Source of the DNA: UBA5951 sp012269555
GTDB taxonomy: Bacteria; Pseudomonadota; Alphaproteobacteria; Puniceispirillales; Puniceispirillaceae
NCBI GenBank assembly: GCA_038147755.1
Contig: JAYQTS010000014.1
Coordinates: forward strand, 186,001-250,000
Length of the DNA stretch: 64,000 nt
Direction: 5' to 3'
Shown here: in pieces, positions 9,150 to 17,878 of the stretch
Position numbering within the stretch: the first letter of the stretch is position 1
Layout: each line of letters begins with the position of its first letter
Notes under the pieces: generated by a model
What the model was told of the DNA's origin: nothing
Databases searched by the model: none
Seen by the model: the letters and a program-made list of their open reading frames with translations, nothing else
Position numbers and translations under genes: made by a program

Positions 9150-11069
9150 TTGACTGATTTACAAACCCCTTTATTAGATAAAATACAAACTTTAGAAGAT
9201 CTACGTCAGTTACCTGAGTCACAATTACATCAACTGGCAGATGAACTAAGGAATGAAACGATTTCTGCTGTTTCTCAAACTGGAGGACATCTGGGGGCTG
9301 GATTAGGTGTTGTTGAGCTAACAGTGGCTCTTCATTATGTGTTTAATACTCCCAATGATCGATTGATATGGGATGTTGGACATCAGTCTTACCCTCATAA
9401 AATATTAACTGGAAGAAGAAATAGAATTACGACGTTGCGGAAGAAAGACGGTTTGTCGGGTTTTACTAAAAGAAGTGAGTCACCTTTTGATCCATTTGGA
9501 GCGGGACATAGTTCAACTTCTATTTCTGCAGGTTTTGGAATGGCTATCGCGCGTGATTTAAAAAATATGAGAAATCATGTGATTTCTGTTATTGGAGATG
9601 GAGCAATGTCTGCTGGAATGGCCTATGAAGCCTTAAATAACGCAGGAGCGTCAAAATCTGACATGATTGTGATTTTGAACGATAATGACATGAGTATTGC
9701 GCAGCCAGTAGGGGCTCTCTCAGCTTATTTATCGGAGCTTATAACCTCAAGGCCTTACCATTCACTTCGTGTTCTTGTAAAAGAGGTAGCAAGCAGATTC
9801 CCGACTGAAATCGAACAAGCTGCAAAGAAAGCTAAGAATTTAGCACGCGAGATGACTGGTGCCCAATCTTTATTCTCCAAACTTGGCTTTTTCCACATTG
9901 GTCCGATTGATGGTCACGACTTATCTCATTTATTGCCAATATTTAAGAATCTTAGAGATAGAGATATCAATGGTCCTGTATTAGTTCATGTGGTAACCGA
10001 AAAAGGTAAAGGGCATCCTTTTTCAGGTTCAAATAGTGAGAAGTACCACGCTGTACCTCAGTTCAACATTGTCACAGGCGAACAAAAAAAGCCAGGTGGG
10101 AATTTGCCTAGTTATACCTCTGTTTTTGCAGACTCACTTATAGACCTTGCTGCAAAAGATAAGAGAATTGTAGCTATAACGGCAGCAATGCCCTCAGGAA
10201 CTGGGCTTGATAAAATGGTGAATTCATTTCCAGAACAAGTTTTTGATGTTGGGATTGCAGAGCAGCATGCAGTTACCTTTGCAGCAGGTATGGCAGCAGA
10301 GGGCATGAGACCATTTTGCGCTATATATTCAACCTTTCTCCAACGAGGGTATGATCAAGTCATTCATGATGTGTGTTTGCAAAACTTACCAGTCAGATTT
10401 GCGATTGATAGGGCAGGTCTCGTTGGGGCAGATGGTGCTACCCACGCTGGTATTTACGACGTTGCATATCTATGCTGCTTACCCAATATGACTGTTATGT
10501 GCCCTGCTGATGAGGCTGAACTTGTGCATATGACAAATACAGCAGCATTTTTCGACGATGGCCCTATAGCATTGAGATATCCTAGAGGTAGTGGAACTGG
10601 TGTGGCAATTCCGGAGCAGGCTAAACGCCTTAAGATTGGTGAGGCGCGAATAATTAATCATGGTGAAAACCTCGCTATATTAAGTATTGGAACTATGCTC
10701 GAGACTTGCAAGGAGGTTATTACAATTCTTGCAAAGAACAGAGGAGTAAATGCTACTCTTGTTGATGCAAGATTTGCTAAGCCGTTAGATACTAAAATGA
10801 TAGATAAGCTTTGTACGACTCATTCGTCCCTGCTTATTGTGGAAGAGGGTGCACCAGGAGGGTTTGCAGCACAGGTCCTTCAATATATTGTAAATTCTGG
10901 CAACCTTGAATCACAACTCAGACTGCGTGTTGCTACACTGCCTGATAAGATAATTGATCACGCTGAACGTGATATTCAACTAAAAAGTGCCGGTTTAGAT
11001 GTTTTGGGTATTCTAAAGCTATCAGAAAATCTCATTTCTGATCAAAAAAACATGGTAACAATTGCGTAA
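9150..11069 (+). CDS. dxs: 1-deoxy-D-xylulose-5-phosphate synthase
   Basis: 639 residues; condenses pyruvate with glyceraldehyde 3-phosphate, the first MEP-pathway step. Visible: IWDVGHQSYPHKILTGRR near residue 70, the thiamine-diphosphate motif beginning GDGAMSAGMAYEAL near 150, the transketolase central domain with FDVGIAEQHAVTFAAGMA near 370 including the catalytic glutamate, and a C-terminal domain with RFAKPLD. The start is TTG at 9150: an ATG at 9126 in the same frame meets a stop after five codons, GGGAG lies about ten bases upstream, and the first residues (TPLLDKIQTLEDLRQLP) match the family start. Confidence 0.95.
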   Translation: MTDLQTPLLDKIQTLEDLRQLPESQLHQLADELRNETISAVSQTGGHLGAGLGVVELTVALHYVFNTPNDRLIWDVGHQSYPHKILTGRRNRITTLRKKDGLSGFTKRSESPFDPFGAGHSSTSISAGFGMAIARDLKNMRNHVISVIGDGAMSAGMAYEALNNAGASKSDMIVILNDNDMSIAQPVGALSAYLSELITSRPYHSLRVLVKEVASRFPTEIEQAAKKAKNLAREMTGAQSLFSKLGFFHIGPIDGHDLSHLLPIFKNLRDRDINGPVLVHVVTEKGKGHPFSGSNSEKYHAVPQFNIVTGEQKKPGGNLPSYTSVFADSLIDLAAKDKRIVAITAAMPSGTGLDKMVNSFPEQVFDVGIAEQHAVTFAAGMAAEGMRPFCAIYSTFLQRGYDQVIHDVCLQNLPVRFAIDRAGLVGADGATHAGIYDVAYLCCLPNMTVMCPADEAELVHMTNTAAFFDDGPIALRYPRGSGTGVAIPEQAKRLKIGEARIINHGENLAILSIGTMLETCKEVITILAKNRGVNATLVDARFAKPLDTKMIDKLCTTHSSLLIVEEGAPGGFAAQVLQYIVNSGNLESQLRLRVATLPDKIIDHAERDIQLKSAGLDVLGILKLSENLISDQKNMVTIA

Positions 11070-11805
11070 TCAGGGAAAACAGCGCGTCGATACTATAATG
11101 GTTGACCGAGGTCTGGTGCCAAGCAGACATAAAGCACGTGATATTATTGTTAATTCTATTGTTAAAGTGGATGGCATTACTGTTAAAAAGGCAGGTCAAT
11201 TAATAAAAAAAGATGCTGTTATAACACTCCATACCAATATTACAGATTATGTGAGCAGAGGCGGGTTAAAGTTAGCATCCGCTTTGGATTATTTTAATGA
11301 AATTAGAGTCCAAGATAAAGTTTGCCTCGATCTTGGCGCAAGCACAGGTGGGTTTAGTGATGTTTTATTGCAGCGTGGGGCATCTTTGGTTTACGCTGTG
11401 GATGTTGGGCATAGTCAGCTTAGTCAAAAAATAAAAGAAAATCCTAATGTTCGTAATCTTGAAAAAACCAACGTGAGAAAACTTAATAAAGAAATAATTG
11501 ATATTGCGCCTGCAATAATAGTATGTGACCTCTCTTTTATCTCTTTGCGCCTTGCTCTCCCACCTGCGTTAGCTCTTGCTTCAAAAAAAGCAGACGTGTT
11601 GGCTCTAATTAAGCCTCAATTTGAAGTCGGTAAAGCTTTTGTTGGGAAAGGTGGTATTGTGCGTAATCAAGTTCTAAAACATAAGGCGCAAGATTCTATA
11701 ATCAGCTTCTTAAAAATAAAAGGATGGCATATTAGAGGTATGGTTCCTTCACCTATAGAGGGGTCGAGTGGCAATCAAGAATTTGTGGTAGCTGCGTTTA
11801 GATAA
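11062..11805 (+). CDS. tlyA: TlyA-family rRNA 2'-O-methyltransferase
   Basis: 247 residues. An N-terminal S4 RNA-binding domain (RVDTIMVDRGLVPSRHKARD, residues 7-26 on) is joined to an FtsJ/RrmJ-like methyltransferase with the SAM loop CLDLGASTGGFSDVLLQRG near residue 90 and KPQFEVGK near 185. Relatives methylate cytidines of 16S and 23S rRNA; some are described as hemolysins, which is not implied here. The start is probably TTG 11062, overlapping the last eight bases of dxs; the first ATG (11098) would cut into the S4 domain. Confidence 0.88.
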   Translation: MRNQGKQRVDTIMVDRGLVPSRHKARDIIVNSIVKVDGITVKKAGQLIKKDAVITLHTNITDYVSRGGLKLASALDYFNEIRVQDKVCLDLGASTGGFSDVLLQRGASLVYAVDVGHSQLSQKIKENPNVRNLEKTNVRKLNKEIIDIAPAIIVCDLSFISLRLALPPALALASKKADVLALIKPQFEVGKAFVGKGGIVRNQVLKHKAQDSIISFLKIKGWHIRGMVPSPIEGSSGNQEFVVAAFR

Positions 11806-11814
11806 CTTTTGACA

Positions 11815-12913
11815 TTATGTTTCAGGCAAGATAGTCGTTTGTGCATGATGGCGCATTAAAAGGTCAAGTAATACACAGGCCATCATTGCCTCCACGACAG
11901 GGACGCCTCTTATGCCAACACAAGGGTCATGTCTTCCTTTTGTTTTTAATTCAACGTTATTGCCCTCTTCATCTACTGATTTACGAGGGATAAGAATTGA
12001 TGATGTTGGTTTTATTGCGATTCGGGCTATAATGGGTGCACCTGAAGAGATACCGCCTAATATACCACCAGCATTATTTGATAAAAATTCAGGACCATCG
12101 TCTGACATTACCATTTGATCACCAGCTTCTTTTCCAGGTATTTCAGATAAAGAAAAACCACCACCTATTTCTACAGCTTTAACGGCATTTATAGACATCA
12201 TGGCAGATGCTATTTCAGAATCAAGTTTACTATACAGAGGTTGCCCAATACCAACTGGAACACCTTTTGCAATAACTTCAAGAACAGCGCCCGAGGAGGA
12301 GCCCTGCTTTCGAACTTCATCCAGATAATTTTCCCATAATTTTGCAGTATTCGCGTCACCGCAGAAAAAAGGATTTTTATCAATTTGATTTTCATCAAAC
12401 TTTTCTGCATCAATTTTATGAGGCCCAATTTGTACAACACTTGCTTTGATTTTAAAAGAATGTCCTAATATTTTTGATAATATGATATCCGCAATTGCTC
12501 CAGCAGCGACCCTGACTGCAGTTTCACGTGCAGACGATCTACCACCTCCCCTATAATCTCTAATACCGTATTTTTTTAAAATAGGTATAATCAGCATGCC
12601 CTGGCCTAAATTGCTTTGCTATTTCACCATAATCTTTGGAGCGCTGGTCTTCATTTTTAATTAGAAGGCAAATGGGAGTTCCAGTTGTTTTGCCCTCAAA
12701 AACACCTGAAATTATCTCAACCTGGTCTGTTTCTTTCCTTTGCGTAACAAACCGGTTTTGCCCAGGTTTTCTTCGGTCAAGGTAAGGTTGAATATCACTT
12801 TCGTTAAGAGGCAGTCTTGGAGGCACTCCGTCAACAACACATCCAACAGCAGACCCGTGGCTTTCTCCAAAACTTGTGAAGGAGTATAACTTTCCAAATC
12901 TATTGTCAGTCAT
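11815..12913 (-). CDS. aroC: Chorismate synthase, one frameshift
   Basis: Converts EPSP to chorismate using reduced FMN, last step of the shikimate pathway. The N-terminal frame contains TSFGESHGSAVG and FRPGHADYTYFKK. The C-terminal frame picks up at YGIRDYRGGGRSSARETAVR and runs to residue 365. The two are separated by a seven-base A run (minus strand, about 12567-12574); removing one A joins them. All three chorismate synthase signatures are present, so only the indel is abnormal. It is convergent with tlyA nine bases away and overlaps the end of fabI by eight bases, suggesting fabI-aroC co-transcription. Confidence 0.88.
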
Positions 12914-13730
12914 TAGATTTTACAACAGAAATATCTGGTGCATCTACAGCTTTCATGCCGACTACGTGGTATCCACAATCTACATGATGGGTTTCCCCAG
13001 AAACTCCTGAGGAAAGAGGCGATAAAAGATATAGGCCAGCACCCCCAACATCATCCAAGGTTACATTACGTTTTAAAGGCGAGTTATATTCATTCCATTT
13101 TAGTATGTAACGAAAATCTCCAATTCCCGACGCTGCCAATGTTTTCATTGGGCCTGCAGACAATCCATTTACTCTTATGTTGCGCCCCCCGAGGTCAACT
13201 GCCAGATATCGAACGGATGCTTCTAGTGCTGCCTTAGCAACACCCATTACGTTATAATGCGGCATAACACGTTCAGAGCCATAATAAGTGAGAGTGAGCA
13301 TTGAACCTCCATCATTCATCATTTCAGCGGCACGTTTTGCCAAGGCAGTAAAAGAATAAACAGAAATGTCCATTGTACGATTGAAGTTTTCACGACTAGT
13401 GTCGAGATACAAACCGGTTAGTTCTTCTTTGTCGGAATAAGCAATGGCATGAACAAAAAAATCAAGATTGCCCCATTCATTTTTTAACTTCGAAAATACT
13501 TCATCCATAGATTCATCGCTAGTCACATCACAGCTGAGAGAAATATAACTGCCAACTGAATTTGCTAGCGGTTCAACTCGTTTTTTTAGTGCATCTCCTT
13601 GATACGTGAAGGCAAGCTCTGCTCCCTCGTCAGCAACTGCTTTTGCAATTCCCCAAGCAATTGAGCGATTATTTGCAACGCCCATAATGAGGCCTTTTTT
13701 ACCAGCTAACAAACCATTTTTATTATCCAT
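12906..13730 (-). CDS. fabI: Enoyl-ACP reductase (NADH), FabI
   Basis: 274 residues, cytoplasmic, last step of the fatty-acid elongation cycle. The cofactor-binding segment GVANNRSIAWGIAKAVADEG starts near residue 18. The FabI-specific active site is tyrosine plus lysine in the typical YNVMGVAKAALEASVRYLA (about residues 158-176). FabI architecture is intact to the C-terminal SGETHHVDCGYHVVGM. fabI upstream of aroC and near pdxH is a conserved alphaproteobacterial grouping. Confidence 0.95.
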   Translation of the reverse strand: MDNKNGLLAGKKGLIMGVANNRSIAWGIAKAVADEGAELAFTYQGDALKKRVEPLANSVGSYISLSCDVTSDESMDEVFSKLKNEWGNLDFFVHAIAYSDKEELTGLYLDTSRENFNRTMDISVYSFTALAKRAAEMMNDGGSMLTLTYYGSERVMPHYNVMGVAKAALEASVRYLAVDLGGRNIRVNGLSAGPMKTLAASGIGDFRYILKWNEYNSPLKRNVTLDDVGGAGLYLLSPLSSGVSGETHHVDCGYHVVGMKAVDAPDISVVKSND

Positions 13731-13884
13731 TACTTATACCAAAATCTATTTTAAGGAACAAAAATCACAAAAGTGTAAAATTAAATCTTCATTGATTTTA
13801 TTTTTTATTATTATATCATTCTTTTTCTTCATGAAAACCATATACCACGTCACAATAAATATAAAAAAATAGTTTCTATTAAAT

Positions 13885-14436
13885 TTATTGGACCGAATAA
13901 CTTATCGTTTTAAAAACTGAAATTTGACTTCCTGGAAGATACTTGGTTTCTGTATTAATATCAATGATTTTGCCCTCAACACTAATCGTAAGACGATATC
14001 CAATAACTTCTTGAATTGTTTGTTGGGTAACGGTTCTAATATCTTCGCATGACCGAGTTCGATTGTATCCTACTATTTCTTTGTTTTTTTCATTGGCTTG
14101 GTTTGCTGTCTCTTTTCCAAGAATGGCTCCTGCAACAGTGCCCGCGGCACCAGCACCTTCGGAGTCTGAAAATTTATTTCCAATGGCAGAGCCAATAATT
14201 CCTCCAATTATCATAGAACCAAGTTCACTTGCTGGTTGTTCATTATTTCCATATACAGGCACATCTCTATCTTCACAAATTCGCTCTGTGACGGGGGTTT
14301 GTCTAATTACTTCACGGGTTCGTTCCATTACACTAATAACCTCTCCCACGACAGTTTCGGAAGAGGTTGTTGCATAAACTGACCCGGAGGTTAGAAAAAG
14401 TAACATTGCCAAAGAAAAATAAATAGCCTTCATCAT
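13885..14436 (-). CDS. Glycine-zipper 2TM-like envelope protein
   Basis: About 183 residues. A clear signal peptide starts MMKAIYFSLAMLLFLTSG and ends near VYA. A glycine-zipper stretch follows (GSMIIGGIIGSAIGNKFSD then GAGAAGTVAGAILG, about residues 74-107), flanked by short regions with two cysteines (ICEDRDV, RSCEDIR). This resembles Rickettsia 17 kDa surface antigen/YmgG-type envelope proteins. I chose the start near 14436 because GGAGAAG sits just upstream; an upstream ATG at 14457 would include that site. Precise function unknown. It is transcribed away from pdxH. Confidence 0.75.
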   Translation of the reverse strand: MMKAIYFSLAMLLFLTSGSVYATTSSETVVGEVISVMERTREVIRQTPVTERICEDRDVPVYGNNEQPASELGSMIIGGIIGSAIGNKFSDSEGAGAAGTVAGAILGKETANQANEKNKEIVGYNRTRSCEDIRTVTQQTIQEVIGYRLTISVEGKIIDINTETKYLPGSQISVFKTISYSVQ

Positions 14437-14601
14437 ACAAACTTCTCCGTAGTTCACAATTCTCTAATTATATATAAGTATCATCGTGTTTATGGCAATA
14501 GTAAGGCAATTCAAATTAGATTTGTTGAAACGCATGTATATAAAACTATATATGAGGTCAGAGAGATATATTAATAATTACTTAAAAACAGAGATTTAAA
14601 G

Positions 14602-15222
14602 ATGAGTAATTCACAAAAGGGTGTTCTTCACAATGATTCCTTAAACAAAGACCCGTTTAAGCTATTTGATGATTGGTTTAAGGAAGCCCAAATATCTGAA
14701 TTGAATGACCCGGATGCTATGGCATTAGCATCTGTTGATAAATATGGTTTGCCTTCAGTTCGTATTGTTTTATTGAAACAGTGGTCAGAAAATGGTTTTG
14801 TTTTTTTTACCAACTATGAAGGTCGCAAGGGCCAAGAACTTCTCGCCACCAAAAAAGCAGCAGCATGTTTGCATTGGAAATCATTGCGCCGACAGGTACG
14901 CATAGTTGGCGGAGTAAATAAAATTAGTGAGTCAGCGAGTGATGCTTATTTTGCAACGAGGCCTAGGGGAAGTCAGGTTGGGGCATGGGCGTCTTATCAA
15001 TCACGACCCATTGCTACTCGGTCTGAATTAACTCGAAGGGTTACTGAATATGAAAAAAAGTTTGAAAATCAAATAGTACCTCGACCCAGTCATTGGGGTG
15101 GCTTCATCATTAAACCCGTAGAGATTGAATTCTGGGCCGATGGGGCTTACAGACTTCACGACAGGTTTCAATTAAAACGAGACGCCAATAATAAATGGAA
15201 TGCGACTCGTCTTAACCCCTAA
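14602..15222 (+). CDS. pdxH: Pyridoxamine 5'-phosphate oxidase
   Basis: 206 residues, FMN-dependent; makes pyridoxal 5'-phosphate from PNP or PMP. The family landmarks are in order: DPFKLFDDWFKEAQ near the start, PSVRIVLLK (FMN site), FTNYEGRKGQEL, RQVRIVGGV, SQVGAWASYQS, and the C-terminal EFWADGAYRLHDRF with NATRLNP at the end. PLP from this enzyme would serve the aminotransferase and cysteine desulfurase elsewhere in the window. Confidence 0.95.
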   Translation: MSNSQKGVLHNDSLNKDPFKLFDDWFKEAQISELNDPDAMALASVDKYGLPSVRIVLLKQWSENGFVFFTNYEGRKGQELLATKKAAACLHWKSLRRQVRIVGGVNKISESASDAYFATRPRGSQVGAWASYQSRPIATRSELTRRVTEYEKKFENQIVPRPSHWGGFIIKPVEIEFWADGAYRLHDRFQLKRDANNKWNATRLNP

Positions 15223-15335
15223 AAAGATTAGTTTTTTATAAACTTGTTTGTCTCTTGAAATAAGGCTTACGAAACCCTTACAATTATTTATTTGCCTGAT
15301 TTAAGTTACTCAAGGTCGTATTGAAGCGGTTTACT

Positions 15336-15351
15336 ATCAATTCAAATTGAT
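15336..15351. promoter_or_regulatory. Palindrome upstream of the DMGDH-like gene
   Basis: ATCAATT (15336-15342), two bases, AATTGAT (15345-15351): seven-base arms with no mismatch, ending 76 bases before the chosen start at 15428. Its size and place suit a dimeric regulator. In an AT-rich genome such a palindrome can arise by chance. Confidence 0.25.
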
Positions 15352-15427
15352 TATTCTTATATTCAAGGAAGAACTCAAAAACCAGTCAGAATTCAACATA
15401 AGAAAAGGTCATCTGGGGAGTTTCAGT

Positions 15428-17863
15428 ATGAGAACACATGCACGGGTTGTTGTGATAGGCGGTGGTGTTGTTGGAGTAAGCACTTTATATCATCTTGCGA
15501 AAAAAGGATGGGGCGATTGTGTATTAGTTGAACGCAAAGAGCTTACCTCTGGTTCAACATGGCATGCAGCAGGTTTGCTACCTTTATTTAATATGTCCTA
15601 TTCTGTCGGTCAGCTGCATAAATATGCACTTGAACTTTATAAAAATTTAGAAGAAGAAACTGGCCTAAATCCAGGGTTGTCACAAGTTTCTAATATTAGA
15701 CTTGCTGATAATCAAGATAGAATGGACGAATATATGCAATATCGCGGCGTTGCGAGTACAATTGGTGTCGATGTTGAAGTGCTGACACCAGAGGAGGTAA
15801 TTGAAATTTGGCCGCTAGCAGTTAAAGATGGACTGATTGGTGCCATCCGTAATCCAGGAGATGGTTATATTCAGCCAGCAGATCTTACACAGGCATTAGC
15901 TAAGGGTGCAAGAGATTTGGGTGCAGAGATAAATCGCAATACAACAGTATTATCAATTTCAAGAACAGTTTCAGGTGAATGGCGTCTAAAGACAGATAAG
16001 GGAGAAATAATTGCAGAACACATTGTTTCCGCAACTGGTAATTTTGCTCGTAAAACAGGTGCGATGGTTGGTCTTGATATCCCTGTTATACCAGTAGAAC
16101 ATCAATACATAGTTACTGAGCCACATCCAGCAATATTAGAGAGACAGGCTAAGGGAATGCCTGAAATGGGCGTGCTTCGAGAGTCAGACGGCTCTTGGTA
16201 TATGAGAGAAGAAAATGGTGGCCTAATTCTTGGTCCGTATGAGGTTGGTGCGCCAGTTTGTTATCCTAATGGTCCAAGTGATAATAGCGAATATGAGTTA
16301 TTCCAGGAAGATCTTGAAAGATTGACGCCGCATATAGAGTCAGCAATTCGGCGTGTTCCTGCCTTTGGAGAGGTTGGTGTAAAAAAAGTTTATAATGGGG
16401 CGATTGCATATACACCAGATGGAAGTCCTATTGTAGGACCTGCTTGGGATATCCCTAATTTCTGGCTAAGCGAAGGGCATAGTTTTGGTATCACAGCAGC
16501 TGGGGGTGCTGGTTTTCAGCTAGCAGAATGGATAGTAGAGGGAGAACCTACTATAGATATGAATGGTGTTGAGCCACGAAGATTTGGAGATTATGCAACT
16601 AAAAGTTATCTTACTGTAAAAAATGAAGAAGCCTATTCACATGTGTTTGTAACGCATTTCCCAGATGAAGAACGACCTGCAGGTAGGCCGCTTCGGACTA
16701 CTCCATGTTATGAAAGATTGAAAGCAAAAGGTGCTGTTTTTGGTCAGAAGTTTGGATGGGAGCGTGCTAATTGGTTTGCTCCAGACGGAGTTCCCCAAGA
16801 AGATGACTGGTCCTTTAGACGTTCTAAATGGTTTGAACATGTAGGGAATGAAGTTATGCATGTGACAGAAAACGTTGGCGTGCTTGATATGTCTGCATTT
16901 GGTAAATGTCGTATTTCTGGCTCTGGTGCTGAGGTATTTCTTAACAAAATGGTTGCTAATAAACTTCCGAAAAATAATGGTCGGATAATTCTAGCGCATT
17001 CCCTATCCAAAGGGGGAGGGGTGCATTCAGAATTTACAATTATGAAAGAAAAAGATGATAGTTTTTATTTGGTTTCTGCTGGTGCATCTCAGAGACTGGA
17101 CCATGATTGGCTTAAAAAAAGAATGCCAATCGATGGAACCGTTCAATTTACTGATCTTACAAATAGTATGGGTGTGTTGGTGGTCTCTGGGCCTAAATCG
17201 CGAGCACTGTTACAGCGGGTTACAGAAACTGATATGTCAAATGATGCATTTAAATGGCTCACCGCAAAGAAGATCGATATAGGATATGCACCTACAATTG
17301 CAGCTAGGGTAAATTTTGTGGGCGAATTGGGTTGGGAATTGCATCGTCCGATAGAGTATCAAAACCATATCTTCGATATTTTATTTTCTGCAGGGGAAGA
17401 TTTAAACTTGAGGCCGTTTGGCATCAGGGCAATGGATATGATGCGGCTAGAAAAATCATATCGTATGGTGGGCACCGAAATGAGCATTGAATATTCTGCT
17501 TATGAGTCCGGTCTTAGTAAATTTATTGACCTTCAAAAAAATGATTTTATTGGTCGTGATGGTTTAATTTCACACAAGGAAAAAGGATACCAAAATCAAT
17601 TTGTGACTCTTCATGTTAAGGATACGGAGGATGCAGATGTTATAGGTGGTAATCCTATTTATAATAACGGAAAGCTAATTGGTCGTGCTACATCTGGTGG
17701 ATATGGATTTAGAGTTGGGTTTTCTATTGCCTTAGCAATGGTTGACCCAGATTACGCTGACATTGGAACGAACTTAGAAATTGATATCTTAGGTAAAAAC
17801 TATTTGGCAGAGGTAATTCAAGAGAGTCCATTTGATCCAAAAAATGCTCGACTAAAAGCCTAA
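15428..17863 (+). CDS. Dimethylglycine/sarcosine dehydrogenase-like FAD protein with GcvT-type C-terminus
   Basis: 811 residues from ATG 15428, chosen for the GGGGAG site nine bases upstream; an upstream in-frame ATG-less extension to 15347 has no such site. Residues 5-30 form the FAD Rossmann motif VVVIGGGVVGVSTLYHLAKK. GSTWHAAGLLP near residue 48 matches the histidine that carries covalent FAD in DMGDH and sarcosine dehydrogenase. The C-terminal half (about residues 430-810) is a glycine-cleavage T-like, folate-binding domain (FDMSAFG-like GVLDMSAFGKCRISG and GELGWELHRP). Family members oxidise N-methyl groups and pass the one-carbon unit to tetrahydrofolate. Substrate unproven; the partner genes suggest methylated glycines. 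mttB follows by 15 bases. Confidence 0.85.
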   Translation: MRTHARVVVIGGGVVGVSTLYHLAKKGWGDCVLVERKELTSGSTWHAAGLLPLFNMSYSVGQLHKYALELYKNLEEETGLNPGLSQVSNIRLADNQDRMDEYMQYRGVASTIGVDVEVLTPEEVIEIWPLAVKDGLIGAIRNPGDGYIQPADLTQALAKGARDLGAEINRNTTVLSISRTVSGEWRLKTDKGEIIAEHIVSATGNFARKTGAMVGLDIPVIPVEHQYIVTEPHPAILERQAKGMPEMGVLRESDGSWYMREENGGLILGPYEVGAPVCYPNGPSDNSEYELFQEDLERLTPHIESAIRRVPAFGEVGVKKVYNGAIAYTPDGSPIVGPAWDIPNFWLSEGHSFGITAAGGAGFQLAEWIVEGEPTIDMNGVEPRRFGDYATKSYLTVKNEEAYSHVFVTHFPDEERPAGRPLRTTPCYERLKAKGAVFGQKFGWERANWFAPDGVPQEDDWSFRRSKWFEHVGNEVMHVTENVGVLDMSAFGKCRISGSGAEVFLNKMVANKLPKNNGRIILAHSLSKGGGVHSEFTIMKEKDDSFYLVSAGASQRLDHDWLKKRMPIDGTVQFTDLTNSMGVLVVSGPKSRALLQRVTETDMSNDAFKWLTAKKIDIGYAPTIAARVNFVGELGWELHRPIEYQNHIFDILFSAGEDLNLRPFGIRAMDMMRLEKSYRMVGTEMSIEYSAYESGLSKFIDLQKNDFIGRDGLISHKEKGYQNQFVTLHVKDTEDADVIGGNPIYNNGKLIGRATSGGYGFRVGFSIALAMVDPDYADIGTNLEIDILGKNYLAEVIQESPFDPKNARLKA

Positions 17864-17878
17864 AAATAGGAAGATTTT

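Noticed and set aside
15223..15427. Glycine riboswitch before the DMGDH-like gene
   Set aside because: The conserved GGAGAG-type core and tandem aptamer pattern are not visible.
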